Of a stretch of DNA of 64,000 nt, positions 1-8,884 are shown in pieces; position 1 is the stretch's first letter, and each line of letters begins with the position of its first letter. A program made the translations under genes and the position numbers. The notes beneath the pieces were generated by a model. That model ran no database searches, was not told the origin of the DNA, and worked only from the letters and a program-made list of their open reading frames with translations. The stretch is from Winogradskyella sp. PC-19. GTDB taxonomy: Bacteria > Bacteroidota > Bacteroidia > Flavobacteriales > Flavobacteriaceae. Location of the stretch: NCBI RefSeq assembly GCF_002163855.1, contig NZ_CP019332.1, positions 1,777,145-1,841,144 on the forward strand, read 5' to 3'.

Positions 1-524
1 CTTTTATAAACACCACGTTCTTCAGTAGGTTTATATAGATTACCCATAACACCAGCAAAAACGATATTATGGTTTGTTGGATGAATCGCAATACGTGGAA
101 TATGACGGGACTTTGGTAAGCCAGCAGATGTCCATGTTTTACCAGCATCAACTGTCCTCCACATACCATAACCTGAAGATACATTTCCTCTTACAGTTTT
201 TTCACCACCACCAACATAAATAACATTTGGGTCGCTTTTAGAAACGGCTATTGCACCGATACTTCCACCGAAGTAACCATCAGAAATATTTTCCCATTGA
301 CGTCCGCCATTGGTAGTTTTCCATATCCCACCGCCAGTTGCACCAAAATAGTATAAGTTTGGTTGATTTGGCACACCTGTTACTGCGGCACTTCTTCCGC
401 CACGAAAAGGGCCAATAAGCCGATATTCTAATCCTGAATAATAAGATTCGTCAAAGTTTTGGGCTTCTAAATTTAAACTGAAAAATGAGAGCAGAACTGC
501 TATAAAGATGGTTGATAATCGCAT
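1..524 (-). CDS. Secreted BNR/sortilin-type beta-propeller protein, partial (N-terminus only)
   Basis: The minus-strand reading frame starts at the ATG at 524 and runs off the left edge of the window, so only about 174 residues are visible. It opens with a signal peptide (positively charged MRLST, hydrophobic core, cleavage near LEAQ|NF). Then come repeated motifs of the VPS10/BNR propeller class: GGIWKTTNGG, a second copy ending in MWRTVDAGKTW, and GPFRGGRS near the start. Proteins of this class are exported and fold into a beta-propeller; some are annotated as glycosidase-like, but no catalytic residue can be judged here. It is related in repeat style to the two giant propeller proteins at 26528-32401 and 59979-63998. 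It is codirectional with the MATE gene, whose stop lies 56 nt upstream of this start. Confidence 0.8.
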   Translation of the reverse strand, partial: MRLSTIFIAVLLSFFSLNLEAQNFDESYYSGLEYRLIGPFRGGRSAAVTGVPNQPNLYYFGATGGGIWKTTNGGRQWENISDGYFGGSIGAIAVSKSDPNVIYVGGGEKTVRGNVSSGYGMWRTVDAGKTWTSAGLPKSRHIPRIAIHPTNHNIVFAGVMGNLYKPTEERGVYK

Positions 525-580
525 GATAGTTATATAAGTTAGTTTCGAAATCTAAAAATAAAGAATATTACTTAGAAGTC

Positions 581-1927
581 TTATACGGTCTCCAACTTTA
601 ACTTTACTTCACGTCTTAGGAAGTAATAGGTCACGATTGTAGATAATACATCTGATATTGAAAACGAAATCCAAATACCTAATTCGCCAAAGAAAATTGG
701 CATAATATACATCAACGGAATAAAGAAGATTGCTTGTCGTGTTAAGGTCAATATCAATGCTGGAAGCGCTTTTCCTATAGCTTGAAAATAAGCTGCACCA
801 ACCAACTGCAATGATAAAATAGGAATCGCTGCAAATGCCCAACGCATATTATTTGGTGTAACATCTGTTACAGCTTGGTCTGTAGTAAACCACTTAGTAA
901 TAAACTCTGGAAAAACCATTAAAACAATGAAAATGATAATCGCCAAAACCGTTGCGTATTTTATGGATGTATAAATGACTTCTTTAACACGGTCAAACTT
1001 TTTAGCACCATAATTGTAACCCGCAATAGGAATAAATCCTTGAGTAATTCCATAGATAGGAAATAAGGCAAACATGGACATACGACCAACAATTGCATAA
1101 GCCGTTACGGATGTTTCACCTCCAAAATTATAGAGTGCATTATTAACTAAAAGAAATGTAACACTAACTACCGCTTGTCTTGCTAAAGTAACAGAACCTA
1201 ACGAGCCTATTTCTTTTACAATTGGTAAGTCAAATCCTAAATGCGACACATCTAATTTTAATTCAGAATTTTTCGAAAAGAAATACCATAAAATGAATAA
1301 AAACGATACGATATATGAACCTGTTGTTGCCCAAGCAGCACCAGCCATTCCATAATCTAAAATATTAATAAAAATATAGTCGAATAGCAAATTTCCTATA
1401 GACGGAATCAACATCGCATACATGGCAAATTTAGGCTTACCTTCTGCTCTAATGACACTGTTTCCCATCATCACGAAACCTAAAATAGGAACACCATACA
1501 AAATGATTTCATAGTAAATTTTTGCTGGTGCAAAGATGCTTCCTTTTCCGCCAAATGCAGGAATCAACGTATCTACAAACAACAATCCAAAAATGGCAAA
1601 TGTGACCGTAAATACAAAAGTTAAGGTGAGCTGATTTCCAAAGGTTTTTAAAGCTTTTTCTTTATTGTCTGCACCTAAAGCTCTTGAGATTATGGACGAA
1701 CCACCTATACCAATAGCCATACCTAAAGCGGCAATAAAAAAAGATACCGGTAATACGACATTAATAGCTGCAATGGCTGTAGCGCCTATCCAGTTACCAA
1801 CAAAAATAGTATCAACTAAAATATTTAGTGACATCACCAAAATACCAATCGATGCTGGTACGGCTTGCTTTACAAGCAATTTCCCTATTGGTTCTGTCCC
1901 TAAATCTTGAGACGATACTTTAGCCAT
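581..1927 (-). CDS. MATE family multidrug/Na+ antiporter-type efflux transporter
   Basis: The 448-residue product has the size and the roughly twelve hydrophobic segments expected of the multi-antimicrobial extrusion (MATE) family, which exports cationic compounds across the inner membrane in exchange for H+ or Na+. The N-terminal stretch with PIGKLLVKQAVPASIG, the VDTIFVG segment and the GIGGSSIISRALG segment are typical of MATE transporters of the MepA/NorM type. Its ATG overlaps the hemH stop by one base (TAATG), so it is translationally coupled to ferrochelatase. The substrate cannot be told. Coupling to hemH suggests, but does not show, a role in porphyrin or heme detoxification. Confidence 0.88.
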   Translation of the reverse strand: MAKVSSQDLGTEPIGKLLVKQAVPASIGILVMSLNILVDTIFVGNWIGATAIAAINVVLPVSFFIAALGMAIGIGGSSIISRALGADNKEKALKTFGNQLTLTFVFTVTFAIFGLLFVDTLIPAFGGKGSIFAPAKIYYEIILYGVPILGFVMMGNSVIRAEGKPKFAMYAMLIPSIGNLLFDYIFINILDYGMAGAAWATTGSYIVSFLFILWYFFSKNSELKLDVSHLGFDLPIVKEIGSLGSVTLARQAVVSVTFLLVNNALYNFGGETSVTAYAIVGRMSMFALFPIYGITQGFIPIAGYNYGAKKFDRVKEVIYTSIKYATVLAIIIFIVLMVFPEFITKWFTTDQAVTDVTPNNMRWAFAAIPILSLQLVGAAYFQAIGKALPALILTLTRQAIFFIPLMYIMPIFFGELGIWISFSISDVLSTIVTYYFLRREVKLKLETV

Positions 1928-2964
1928 TATACGGTGGCTGTTTCAGGAGTTTTTGCCCATTCCTCAATCATATTTGTGAGCACTTGTGCAAAATCTTCAC
2001 GCTCATTTAGACACGGAATTACAGTAAATTCTTTACCGCCAACTTCATGGAAAATTTCTTCACCTTCCATAGCAATTTCTTCTAAGGTTTCTAGACAATC
2101 GCTAACAAAAGCTGGCGTTACAATAGCCATTTTTTTAGTTCCTGCTTTTCCCATGCGTTCAATAGTACGGTCTGTATAAGGCTTTAACCATGGGTCAAAC
2201 CCTAAACGTGATTGGAATGTTGTGGAGTATGTTCCGTTTTTAAGACCTAGTTTCTTCGCCACATTAATCGTTGTGATTTCACATTGGTGACGGTAACAAA
2301 ACTCGTGTTGTTTACTCCCTTTTTTAAAGCAACATTTTCCATTCATCTTACAGTTTCCGTTTGTGATATCACTTTTTCGGATATGACGTTCTGGAACACC
2401 GTGATAACTGAATAAAATATGCTCATAATCTAAGTCGTTAAGCACTTCTCCAATACTTGCCGATAAGGCATCAATATAGTCTTGACGTTTATAGAATGCT
2501 GGTGTTTGCGTAATTTTTACCTCTGGAAAATGCTCTGCCACCAACTCATCAATTTTAACATCGATTGTTTCAGTTGTTGCCATCGCAAATTGAGGATATA
2601 GCGGAATAGTTTTAATTTCTGTACATCCTTTGTCTACTAATTCCTGCAAGCCTTTTTTAATAGTCATACTGCCATAACGCATGGCTAAAGCGACTGGATA
2701 ATCAACTTTATTCTGAACCTTTTCTTGGAGTCTTTCTGATAATACAATTAGTGGAGAACCTTCATCCCACCAGATCTTTTTATAAGCTTTGGCTGATTGC
2801 TTTGGTCTAGTATTTAAAATAATACCTTTTACCAGTAGCGCTCTTGCAAAAGCTGGTAAATCGATAACGCGCTCGTCCATTAAAAACTCACCCAAATATC
2901 TTTTTACATCTTTAGGCTCTGGGGAATCTGGAGAACCTAGATTGACTAATAATATTCCTTTCAT
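1927..2964 (-). CDS. hemH: Ferrochelatase
   Basis: Inserts ferrous iron into the porphyrin ring in the last step of heme synthesis. At 345 residues it fits the family. The metal-inserting histidine lies in SYHGVPERH (His188), and the conserved acidic block SDCLETLEEI lies at residues 288-297. The start is MKGILLVNLGSPDSP, the usual N-terminal ferrochelatase motif. Residues 205-228 form a cysteine-rich insert (C205, C211, C212, C223, C228). Several bacterial ferrochelatases bind a [2Fe-2S] cluster through cysteines, so this insert could be such a site; that is inference. It is followed by the MATE gene with a TAATG overlap. It lies on the opposite strand from the main heme operon, separated from it by the araC gene. 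Confidence 0.95.
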   Translation of the reverse strand: MKGILLVNLGSPDSPEPKDVKRYLGEFLMDERVIDLPAFARALLVKGIILNTRPKQSAKAYKKIWWDEGSPLIVLSERLQEKVQNKVDYPVALAMRYGSMTIKKGLQELVDKGCTEIKTIPLYPQFAMATTETIDVKIDELVAEHFPEVKITQTPAFYKRQDYIDALSASIGEVLNDLDYEHILFSYHGVPERHIRKSDITNGNCKMNGKCCFKKGSKQHEFCYRHQCEITTINVAKKLGLKNGTYSTTFQSRLGFDPWLKPYTDRTIERMGKAGTKKMAIVTPAFVSDCLETLEEIAMEGEEIFHEVGGKEFTVIPCLNEREDFAQVLTNMIEEWAKTPETATV

Positions 2965-2983
2965 TCTTTTTCTTTTTCAAATA

Positions 2984-3011
2984 CAAAAATACAATCCAAT
3001 TTACTAACCAA
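2984..3011 (-). promoter_or_regulatory. Predicted hemH promoter (TAnnTTTG -7 box and TTG -33 box)
   Basis: On the minus strand TATTTTTG (plus positions 2984-2991) matches the Bacteroidota -7 consensus TAnnTTTG, and TTG lies 17 bases upstream (plus 3009-3011). The box is about 20 bases before the hemH start. A promoter here would let hemH and the MATE gene be expressed apart from araC. Confidence 0.45.
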
Positions 3012-3062
3012 TTAAGGTAGCGGTATTGAATTTTATAATATTAGTATAGTTTTAAGACTTTA

Positions 3063-3962
3063 CTAGTTGGTCTCAGTTATATACTTCTTTGGTGTTGTTC
3101 CGTACTTCTTTTTAAATGCTGCTATAAAATGACTCGCTGTACTATAGCCTACTTTTAGACCAACTTCATTAACATTATAATCTCCAGACTCTAATAACTT
3201 TCTGGCAACTTCCATTTTATAATCAAATAAAAAGCTAAAAACCGAATCGCCATAAATTTGCTTAAAACCTTCTTTGAGTTTTTTTAGACTTAAATCTATA
3301 CGGTCAGCCAATTCTTGTAAGGTTGGTGGCTCGGCCATTTCGGAGATGATAATATCCTTGGCTTTTTTAAGCTTAGCTATGTTTTCTTCATCTACCAAAA
3401 AGGGGCATTGCTCTATATTAGCATCTTCACTTCTATTAAAAAATAAACTGAGCATCTCATAAGCTTTACCTTTAAAGTATAATGATTTTATTGAGGTATT
3501 AAGATTGAAACTTAGCAACTGATTTAAGACTACAGCCATTGACGGAGAGATTACGCCATCTTTATAGTATTTTTTATCTCTATTATCTTCTGATAAAAAC
3601 GTAACATACGACGCATCTTGCGAGAACAAACCATGAAATTTCTCTAAAGAAATGACTAAAGAAACCAACCAACAATTTGGTTGAACCTCTAAGTTAATGG
3701 GTAAATCCCGTTGTGGGTTATAAAGTAATAGTGAAGTGTCTTGATGGATAGGTAAGCGATATGTGCCTTGGTTAAAAACAAAAGTGGCTTCGCCTTTGAT
3801 ACAAAAATGAAACTGTATATAATTGCTATCTATACGGCGTTCGACAATCTCAACACTATCATTATCATTCTTATAAGTTAGTACAAAAAAACCATCTTCA
3901 AGATAGGTTTCAGTAAAAGACCCTTGAGCGATACTTTTTGGAGTTAAATTTTCAATTTTCAT
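3063..3962 (-). CDS. AraC family transcriptional regulator
   Basis: A 299-residue regulator with a poorly conserved N-terminal sensing half and a C-terminal AraC-type double helix-turn-helix (roughly residues 200-299). The latter contains PPTLQELADRIDLSLKKLKE and the second-helix signature VNEVGLKVGYSTASHFIAAF followed by KKKYGTTPKKY. The frame can be extended 30 bases to a TTG, but the ATG at 3962 gives the normal N-terminus MKIENLTPKS and is preferred. It is transcribed divergently from hemA across 199 bases, and codirectionally with hemH. From this position it is likely a regulator of the heme genes, but no ligand can be inferred. Confidence 0.88.
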   Translation of the reverse strand: MKIENLTPKSIAQGSFTETYLEDGFFVLTYKNDNDSVEIVERRIDSNYIQFHFCIKGEATFVFNQGTYRLPIHQDTSLLLYNPQRDLPINLEVQPNCWLVSLVISLEKFHGLFSQDASYVTFLSEDNRDKKYYKDGVISPSMAVVLNQLLSFNLNTSIKSLYFKGKAYEMLSLFFNRSEDANIEQCPFLVDEENIAKLKKAKDIIISEMAEPPTLQELADRIDLSLKKLKEGFKQIYGDSVFSFLFDYKMEVARKLLESGDYNVNEVGLKVGYSTASHFIAAFKKKYGTTPKKYITETN

Positions 3963-4019
3963 TTCTTTGTTATTTAGATTCGTTCTAAACAATAAGCTTA
4001 AAAACCCTTTATTTTAGTA

Positions 4020-4040
4020 CAAAAGTATGATAATAATCAT
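4020..4040 (-). promoter_or_regulatory. araC -7 box with adjoining ATGAT-AATA-ATCAT palindrome (possible iron or self-regulation operator)
   Basis: On the minus strand TACTTTTG (plus 4020-4027) matches TAnnTTTG and lies about 58 bases before the araC start. Directly upstream, sharing one base, is the inverted repeat ATGAT AATA ATCAT at 4027-4040. Its left half contains TGATAAT, which resembles half of a Fur box, but the right half does not match well. A protein bound here would cover the araC core promoter. The site also lies in the shared hemA/araC control region. Confidence 0.35.
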
Positions 4041-4121
4041 GTTTTAATAAAAAATAAACTTAAAAAACCCGAAACGACACTTTAAGTTCTTTCAGCGTTA
4101 TTTTTATATTAAGCTTCAATA

Positions 4122-4129
4122 TATTTTTG
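4122..4129 (+). promoter_or_regulatory. Predicted -7 box of the hemA operon
   Basis: TATTTTTG matches the Bacteroidota consensus TAnnTTTG and lies 32 bases before the hemA ATG. No clear TTG -33 box is found at the usual distance, which would fit a promoter that depends on an activator. Confidence 0.35.
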
Positions 4130-4161
4130 CAGAGTTAATTCCAAGTCAGGTAAACGGGCGA

Positions 4162-5412
4162 ATGCAACAACAAAGAAACACTCATTTTTATGCTATAGGT
4201 CTCAGCTATAAAAAAGCTGATGCCGAAGTACGTGGTCATTTTAGTTTAAGTGAAGCCGCTAAAACAGCTGTTTTAGAGCAGGCGAAATTAAATGGGATAG
4301 AAAGTTTATTGCTGGTTTCGACTTGTAATCGTACAGAAATTTATGGTTTTGCCAAACGTCCATGTATGCTAATTGACTTGCTATGTGAAAACACAAAAGG
4401 AACAGTTGAAGAATTTCAAAATGTAGCTTATGTACACAAGAATAATGATGCTGTTTCACACATGTTTAAAGTTGGTTCTGGTTTAGATAGTCAAATCCTT
4501 GGCGATTTTGAAATCATTGGTCAACTGAAAGCTGGTGCAAAACGTTCAAAAAAATTCGGTTTATTAAACTCTTACACAGAACGCCTACTAAATTCTGTCA
4601 TTAGAGCAAGCAAAAGAATAAAAACAGAAACTGAATTGTCTTCTGGAGCAACTTCTGTTTCATTTGCTTCTGTTCAATATATCATGAATAACGTTCAGAA
4701 TATTTCAGATAAGAATATTTTACTTTTTGGAACCGGAAAAATAGGGCGCAATACATGTGAGAACTTAGTTAAACACACTAAAAATCCTCACATTACCCTA
4801 ATAAACAGAACCAAAGATAAAGCCGAAGCTGTTGCTGGAAAATTTAATCTTTTAGTTAAAGACTACAATAACTTACAAGAAGAAGTTAATGCTTCTGATA
4901 TTGTAATTGTTGCTACAGGTGCACAAAACCCAACAATATATAAAACACTTATACAGACTGAAAAACCATTGTTAATTCTTGATTTATCTATTCCAAAAAA
5001 TGTGAATGAGGATGTGAAGGAATTAGATAATATAACTTTAGTTCATCTAGATGATTTAGCCAAGATTACTGACGAGACTTTAGAAAAACGTAAAGCTTTC
5101 ATACCTAAAGCTGAAATTATTATTTCTGAAATTAAAACTGAATTTAATGCTTGGTTAGATACGCTAAAGTTTGTACCAACAATACAAGCTATAAAACATA
5201 AGTTGACAGATTTAAAAAACTCTGAATTTTCGACTCAGCGAAAAAAGCTAAGTGATTTTAATGAAGAACAAGCTGAGCTAATTTCGAGCAATCTTATTCA
5301 GAAAATAACAAATCAGTTTGCACACCATTTAAGAGAAGATAACAATTCTTCTGATGAGAGTATAGAGCTCATCAAAAAAATCTTTCAGTTAGAAACTACC
5401 GATAATGTCTAG
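4162..5412 (+). CDS. hemA: Glutamyl-tRNA reductase
   Basis: Reduces glutamyl-tRNA(Glu) to glutamate-1-semialdehyde, the first committed step of the C5 heme pathway. The 416-residue protein has the catalytic cysteine in STCNRTEIYG (Cys55), an NADPH-binding Rossmann segment with LLFGTGKIGRNT near residue 185-196, and a helical C-terminal dimerisation domain. The start at 4162 leaves a short leader MQQQRNTHFYAIGLSYKKA, in line with homologs. Its last eight bases overlap hemC. It begins a codirectional cluster with hemCD, hemE, hemF and hemB. The partner enzyme glutamate-1-semialdehyde aminomutase (hemL) is not in the window. Confidence 0.96.
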   Translation: MQQQRNTHFYAIGLSYKKADAEVRGHFSLSEAAKTAVLEQAKLNGIESLLLVSTCNRTEIYGFAKRPCMLIDLLCENTKGTVEEFQNVAYVHKNNDAVSHMFKVGSGLDSQILGDFEIIGQLKAGAKRSKKFGLLNSYTERLLNSVIRASKRIKTETELSSGATSVSFASVQYIMNNVQNISDKNILLFGTGKIGRNTCENLVKHTKNPHITLINRTKDKAEAVAGKFNLLVKDYNNLQEEVNASDIVIVATGAQNPTIYKTLIQTEKPLLILDLSIPKNVNEDVKELDNITLVHLDDLAKITDETLEKRKAFIPKAEIIISEIKTEFNAWLDTLKFVPTIQAIKHKLTDLKNSEFSTQRKKLSDFNEEQAELISSNLIQKITNQFAHHLREDNNSSDESIELIKKIFQLETTDNV

Positions 5413-6982
5413 AATAATTCGCATTGGCACACGCGACAGCCAGCTCGCTATGTGGCAAGCAAAAACTGTACAGTCTCAACTTGAACATTTAGGCCATAAA
5501 ACAGTATTAGTACCTGTAAAATCAACAGGTGATATTGTTTTGGATAAGCCTTTATACGAGCTTGGTATCACAGGGATTTTTACAAAAACTTTAGATATTG
5601 CTATGCTTAATGGTGATATTGATATTGCTGTACATTCGTTAAAAGATGTACCAACAATTTTACCAAAAGGTATTGTACAAGCAGCTGTATTAAAACGTGG
5701 GAATATCAACGATACGTTAGTCTTTAAGAAAAATGAAGAATTTCTTTCTGCAAAAGATGCTGTAATTGCTACAGGAAGTTTACGTCGTCGTGCGCAGTGG
5801 CTTAACCGTTACCCAACACATACAATTGTTGGATTAAGAGGAAATGTAAATTCCAGACTCGAAAAATTAGAAAACAACGATTGGAATGGCGCCATATTTG
5901 CCGGTGCTGGTTTAGGTCGTTTAAATATTACACCAGAAAATTCTATTAATTTACATTGGATGATTCCTGCGCCAGCACAAGGTGCGGTTATGGTTGCTGC
6001 TTTAGAAGAAGACGATGAAGTTAGAGAAATCTGTGCAGAAATCAATCATAGAGAAACAGAAATAGGGACAAGCATTGAGCGCGAGTTTTTAAATCGTCTC
6101 GAAGGTGGTTGCACAGCACCAATAGGTGCAATTTGTTATGTAAATAAAGATGATGAAGTTCATTTTAAAGGCATTTTGTTGAGCAAAGATGGCTCACGTA
6201 AAATTGAAGTTACTAAAGTCGTTCCTCTAGGAAAACATGATGGTATTGCAGAATTCTGTGCAAATTATATTATTGAAAAAGGAGGCAAAACCTTAATAGA
6301 CCAATTACAGCGTAGTGATAAAACGACGAATATCTATTCTACAAAAACATTGACAGAAGATCAAAAATTATTGTTTCATAACGATGTAGTTTCTGATAGT
6401 AATGACGCCATAAAAATAAGTCTCAATCGAATTCATAAGAAGGTCGTTAGAAACGAAATTCAGAATGTTATCATTACGAGTCAAAATGCCGTTGAGGCTT
6501 TATTGACTAGTTTTTCTGCGGTAGAATTACAGTTCAAAAATATCTATTGTGTTGGTCGACGAACCAAACGTATGGTTGAAAAGCGTATTGGCAAAGTCAC
6601 ACACATGGCGCCAAATGCAAAAAGGCTAGCAGAATATTTAGTTGAATATATAGACGGTACCGAAGTCACTTATTTCTGTAGTGATTTACGTTTAGACGAT
6701 TTACCAAACATTCTAACTGAAAATAATATCACAGTCAATGAAGTTGAAGCTTATCAAACCAAATATGATGCTGTAAAATTAGAGAATAATGTAGATGGTA
6801 TTATGTTTTATAGTCCATCTACAATTGATAGTTTCCTAAAACAAAACAAAGCCAATGGTATTGCATTTTGTATTGGAGAAACAACAGCAAATACTGCAAA
6901 AAAACATTTTGAAGACGTAAGGGTTGCTAAAGTACCTACAGTCGAAAGTGTCATAGAATTAGTAAACGAATACTACGCTTAA
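5405..6982 (+). CDS. hemC-hemD: Fused hydroxymethylbilane synthase / uroporphyrinogen-III synthase
   Basis: At 525 residues this is far longer than HemC alone (about 310). Residues 1-300 are porphobilinogen deaminase: IGTRDSQLAMWQA at the start, the catalytic aspartate in HSLKDVP (Asp81), the GSLRRRAQ block, and Cys236 in EGGCTAPIGA, which carries the dipyrromethane cofactor. From about residue 310 to the end the sequence matches the weakly conserved HemD fold, which closes the linear tetrapyrrole into uroporphyrinogen III (ITSQNAVEAL, FYSPSTIDSFL, CIGETTANTAKK). There is no stop or frameshift between the halves. Fusion would pass the unstable hydroxymethylbilane directly to HemD. It overlaps hemA by eight bases and ends three bases before hemE. 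Confidence 0.93.
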   Translation: MSRIIRIGTRDSQLAMWQAKTVQSQLEHLGHKTVLVPVKSTGDIVLDKPLYELGITGIFTKTLDIAMLNGDIDIAVHSLKDVPTILPKGIVQAAVLKRGNINDTLVFKKNEEFLSAKDAVIATGSLRRRAQWLNRYPTHTIVGLRGNVNSRLEKLENNDWNGAIFAGAGLGRLNITPENSINLHWMIPAPAQGAVMVAALEEDDEVREICAEINHRETEIGTSIEREFLNRLEGGCTAPIGAICYVNKDDEVHFKGILLSKDGSRKIEVTKVVPLGKHDGIAEFCANYIIEKGGKTLIDQLQRSDKTTNIYSTKTLTEDQKLLFHNDVVSDSNDAIKISLNRIHKKVVRNEIQNVIITSQNAVEALLTSFSAVELQFKNIYCVGRRTKRMVEKRIGKVTHMAPNAKRLAEYLVEYIDGTEVTYFCSDLRLDDLPNILTENNITVNEVEAYQTKYDAVKLENNVDGIMFYSPSTIDSFLKQNKANGIAFCIGETTANTAKKHFEDVRVAKVPTVESVIELVNEYYA

Positions 6983-6985
6983 AAC

Positions 6986-8011
6986 ATGATTAAGAACGAT
7001 TTATTTTTAAGAGCTTTAAAAGGAGAAACTGTAGAGCGTCCTCCGGTATGGATGATGCGTCAAGCTGGTCGATATTTGCCAGAATTCATGGAAATAAAGG
7101 CTAAGTATGATTTTTTTACACGTTGCCAGACACCAGAATTAGCTAGTGAAATCACAGTACAACCTATCCGAAGATATGGCATGGATGCTGCTATTTTATT
7201 CAGTGACATCTTAGTAATTCCACAAGCAATGAATATAGAGGTACAAATGAAACCTAATTTTGGACCTTATCTACCAAATCCAGTTCGCTCACAAAAAGAT
7301 GTTGATAATGTTATTGTTCCTGATGTAAAAGTAGAGTTAGATTACGTTTATCAGGCTATAAAAGCAACCAAAGAAAAACTAAACGATGAAGTGCCATTAA
7401 TTGGTTTTGCTGGTTCTCCTTGGACAATATTGTGCTATTGTGTACAAGGTCAAGGCAGCAAAAATTTTGACAAAGCCAAAGAATTTTGTTTTACAAATCC
7501 AATTGCGGCACATGGATTACTTCAAAAAATAACAGATACTACAATAGCTTACTTAAAAGAGAAAGTAAAAGCTGGTGTTAATGCTGTACAAGTTTTTGAT
7601 TCTTGGGGCGGCATGTTGTCTCCTGTAGATTATCAAGAATTTTCATGGCAATATATTCAGCAAATCATTGATGCTTTAAAAGACGAAACGCCGGTGATTG
7701 CTTTTGGTAAAGGCTGTTGGTTTGCTCTAGGAGAAATGGCAAAATCTGGAGCTTCTGCATTAGGTGTTGATTGGACGTGTTCTGCTAGAAATGCTCGATA
7801 TTTAACTGGAGGGAACATTACATTACAAGGTAATTTTGACCCAACTCGTTTGTTTTCTCCTCCAGCGAAAATCAAGAAAATGGTACACCAAATGATTAAC
7901 GAATTTGGTAAGGATAAATACATCGTAAATTTAGGTCATGGTATTTTACCAAATATCCCGCTTGACAATGCCAAAACATTTATTGATGCGGTAAAAGAAT
8001 ATAAGTCTTAA
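6986..8011 (+). CDS. hemE: Uroporphyrinogen decarboxylase
   Basis: Removes four carboxyl groups from uroporphyrinogen III to give coproporphyrinogen III in the cytoplasm. The 341-residue protein carries the N-terminal signature [16 protein letters not shown], the [12 protein letters not shown] block, the FDSWGGML segment and the C-terminal [11 protein letters not shown], all diagnostic for HemE. It follows hemCD after three bases and is probably cotranscribed. A perfect hairpin lies in the gap after it (8055-8083). Confidence 0.96.
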   Translation: MIKNDLFLRALKGETVERPPVWMMRQAGRYLPEFMEIKAKYDFFTRCQTPELASEITVQPIRRYGMDAAILFSDILVIPQAMNIEVQMKPNFGPYLPNPVRSQKDVDNVIVPDVKVELDYVYQAIKATKEKLNDEVPLIGFAGSPWTILCYCVQGQGSKNFDKAKEFCFTNPIAAHGLLQKITDTTIAYLKEKVKAGVNAVQVFDSWGGMLSPVDYQEFSWQYIQQIIDALKDETPVIAFGKGCWFALGEMAKSGASALGVDWTCSARNARYLTGGNITLQGNFDPTRLFSPPAKIKKMVHQMINEFGKDKYIVNLGHGILPNIPLDNAKTFIDAVKEYKS

Positions 8012-8054
8012 ATTGCTGATGCTTTTAGCGTAACACATTGTCAATTTATGCGTC

Positions 8055-8083
8055 TTGTTTAATAGACGAGTTCTATTAAACAA
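8055..8083. other. Perfect 12-bp hairpin inside the heme cluster
   Basis: TTGTTTAATAGA (8055-8066) and TCTATTAAACAA (8072-8083) are exact reverse complements around a 5-base loop. On the plus strand it is followed by an A-rich run, not a T-run, so it is not a standard terminator in the direction of the operon. It could stabilise or process the hemE transcript end before the EI24 gene. Confidence 0.5.
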
Positions 8084-8095
8084 AAAACAAAAAAG

Positions 8096-8884
8096 ATGAT
8101 TCAAAATATACTCAAAGGACTGCAAGTTTATACTGGTGCTTATAGTTTAATTTCTAAACTGAAATTATGGAAGTACTTTGTAATACCTATGCTTATAAGT
8201 CTAGCTGTTTTTATTTTGATTTTTGCATCAGCTTATGGCCTTTCTGATAATTTAGGCGAATGGATTGCAGGCATTTGGCCTTGGGATTTAGGAAAATCTA
8301 CGTTCACTGCAATTTCAACTTTTATTAGCGGAATCATACTTTTTGCTTTAGGAATCATTATGTACAAACATATAATAATGGCTTTGTCTTCGCCTTTTAT
8401 GAGTCCTGTATCAGAAAAAATAGAAAGTTATTATACTGGACAGCCTGCAGAAAATTATACCAATGCAACTTTCTCAAAACAACTTTTTCGTAGTATACGT
8501 ATTGGATTAAGAAATTTAGTAAAAGAGCTTATCTACACATTGCCTATTCTTTTATTAAAGTTTATTCCAGTAGTAAATATTTTTTCTACTGCATTATTAT
8601 TTTTAGTACAATCATACTATGCAGGTGTTTCAAATATGGATTATACTTTAGAACGTCATTTTAGTTACAGAGAAAGTATTTCTTTTATAAAAAAACATAG
8701 AGGTTTGGCAATAGGCAATGGTATTGGTTTTTTACTCTTATTATTTATTCCTGTTATCGGAGTAATACTTGTATTGCCACTAAGTGTAACATCGGCTTCT
8801 ATTATTACTGTAGATTTACTATTTGATGACGATGAAGGAGAACATATTGGCTTTGAACCTTTTGAAATAATTGAAAACAGATAA
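8096..8884 (+). CDS. EI24/CysZ-like integral membrane protein
   Basis: A 262-residue protein with several strongly hydrophobic segments (about residues 28-48, 68-92, 145-180 and 205-240) separated by short polar loops. The pattern and the stretch IYTLPILLLKFIPVVNIFS, followed by a second pair of membrane helices, fit the EI24 (formerly DUF540) family, which includes the sulfate transporter CysZ. The substrate is not known in Bacteroidota. It lies within the heme cluster and its stop overlaps the next ATG by one base. A link with heme or sulfur metabolism is only contextual. Confidence 0.75.
   Translation: MIQNILKGLQVYTGAYSLISKLKLWKYFVIPMLISLAVFILIFASAYGLSDNLGEWIAGIWPWDLGKSTFTAISTFISGIILFALGIIMYKHIIMALSSPFMSPVSEKIESYYTGQPAENYTNATFSKQLFRSIRIGLRNLVKELIYTLPILLLKFIPVVNIFSTALLFLVQSYYAGVSNMDYTLERHFSYRESISFIKKHRGLAIGNGIGFLLLLFIPVIGVILVLPLSVTSASIITVDLLFDDDEGEHIGFEPFEIIENR

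Noticed and set aside
4027-4040. A confident Fur box upstream of araC
   Set aside because: Only one half matches the TGATAAT core well; kept only as a possible operator.
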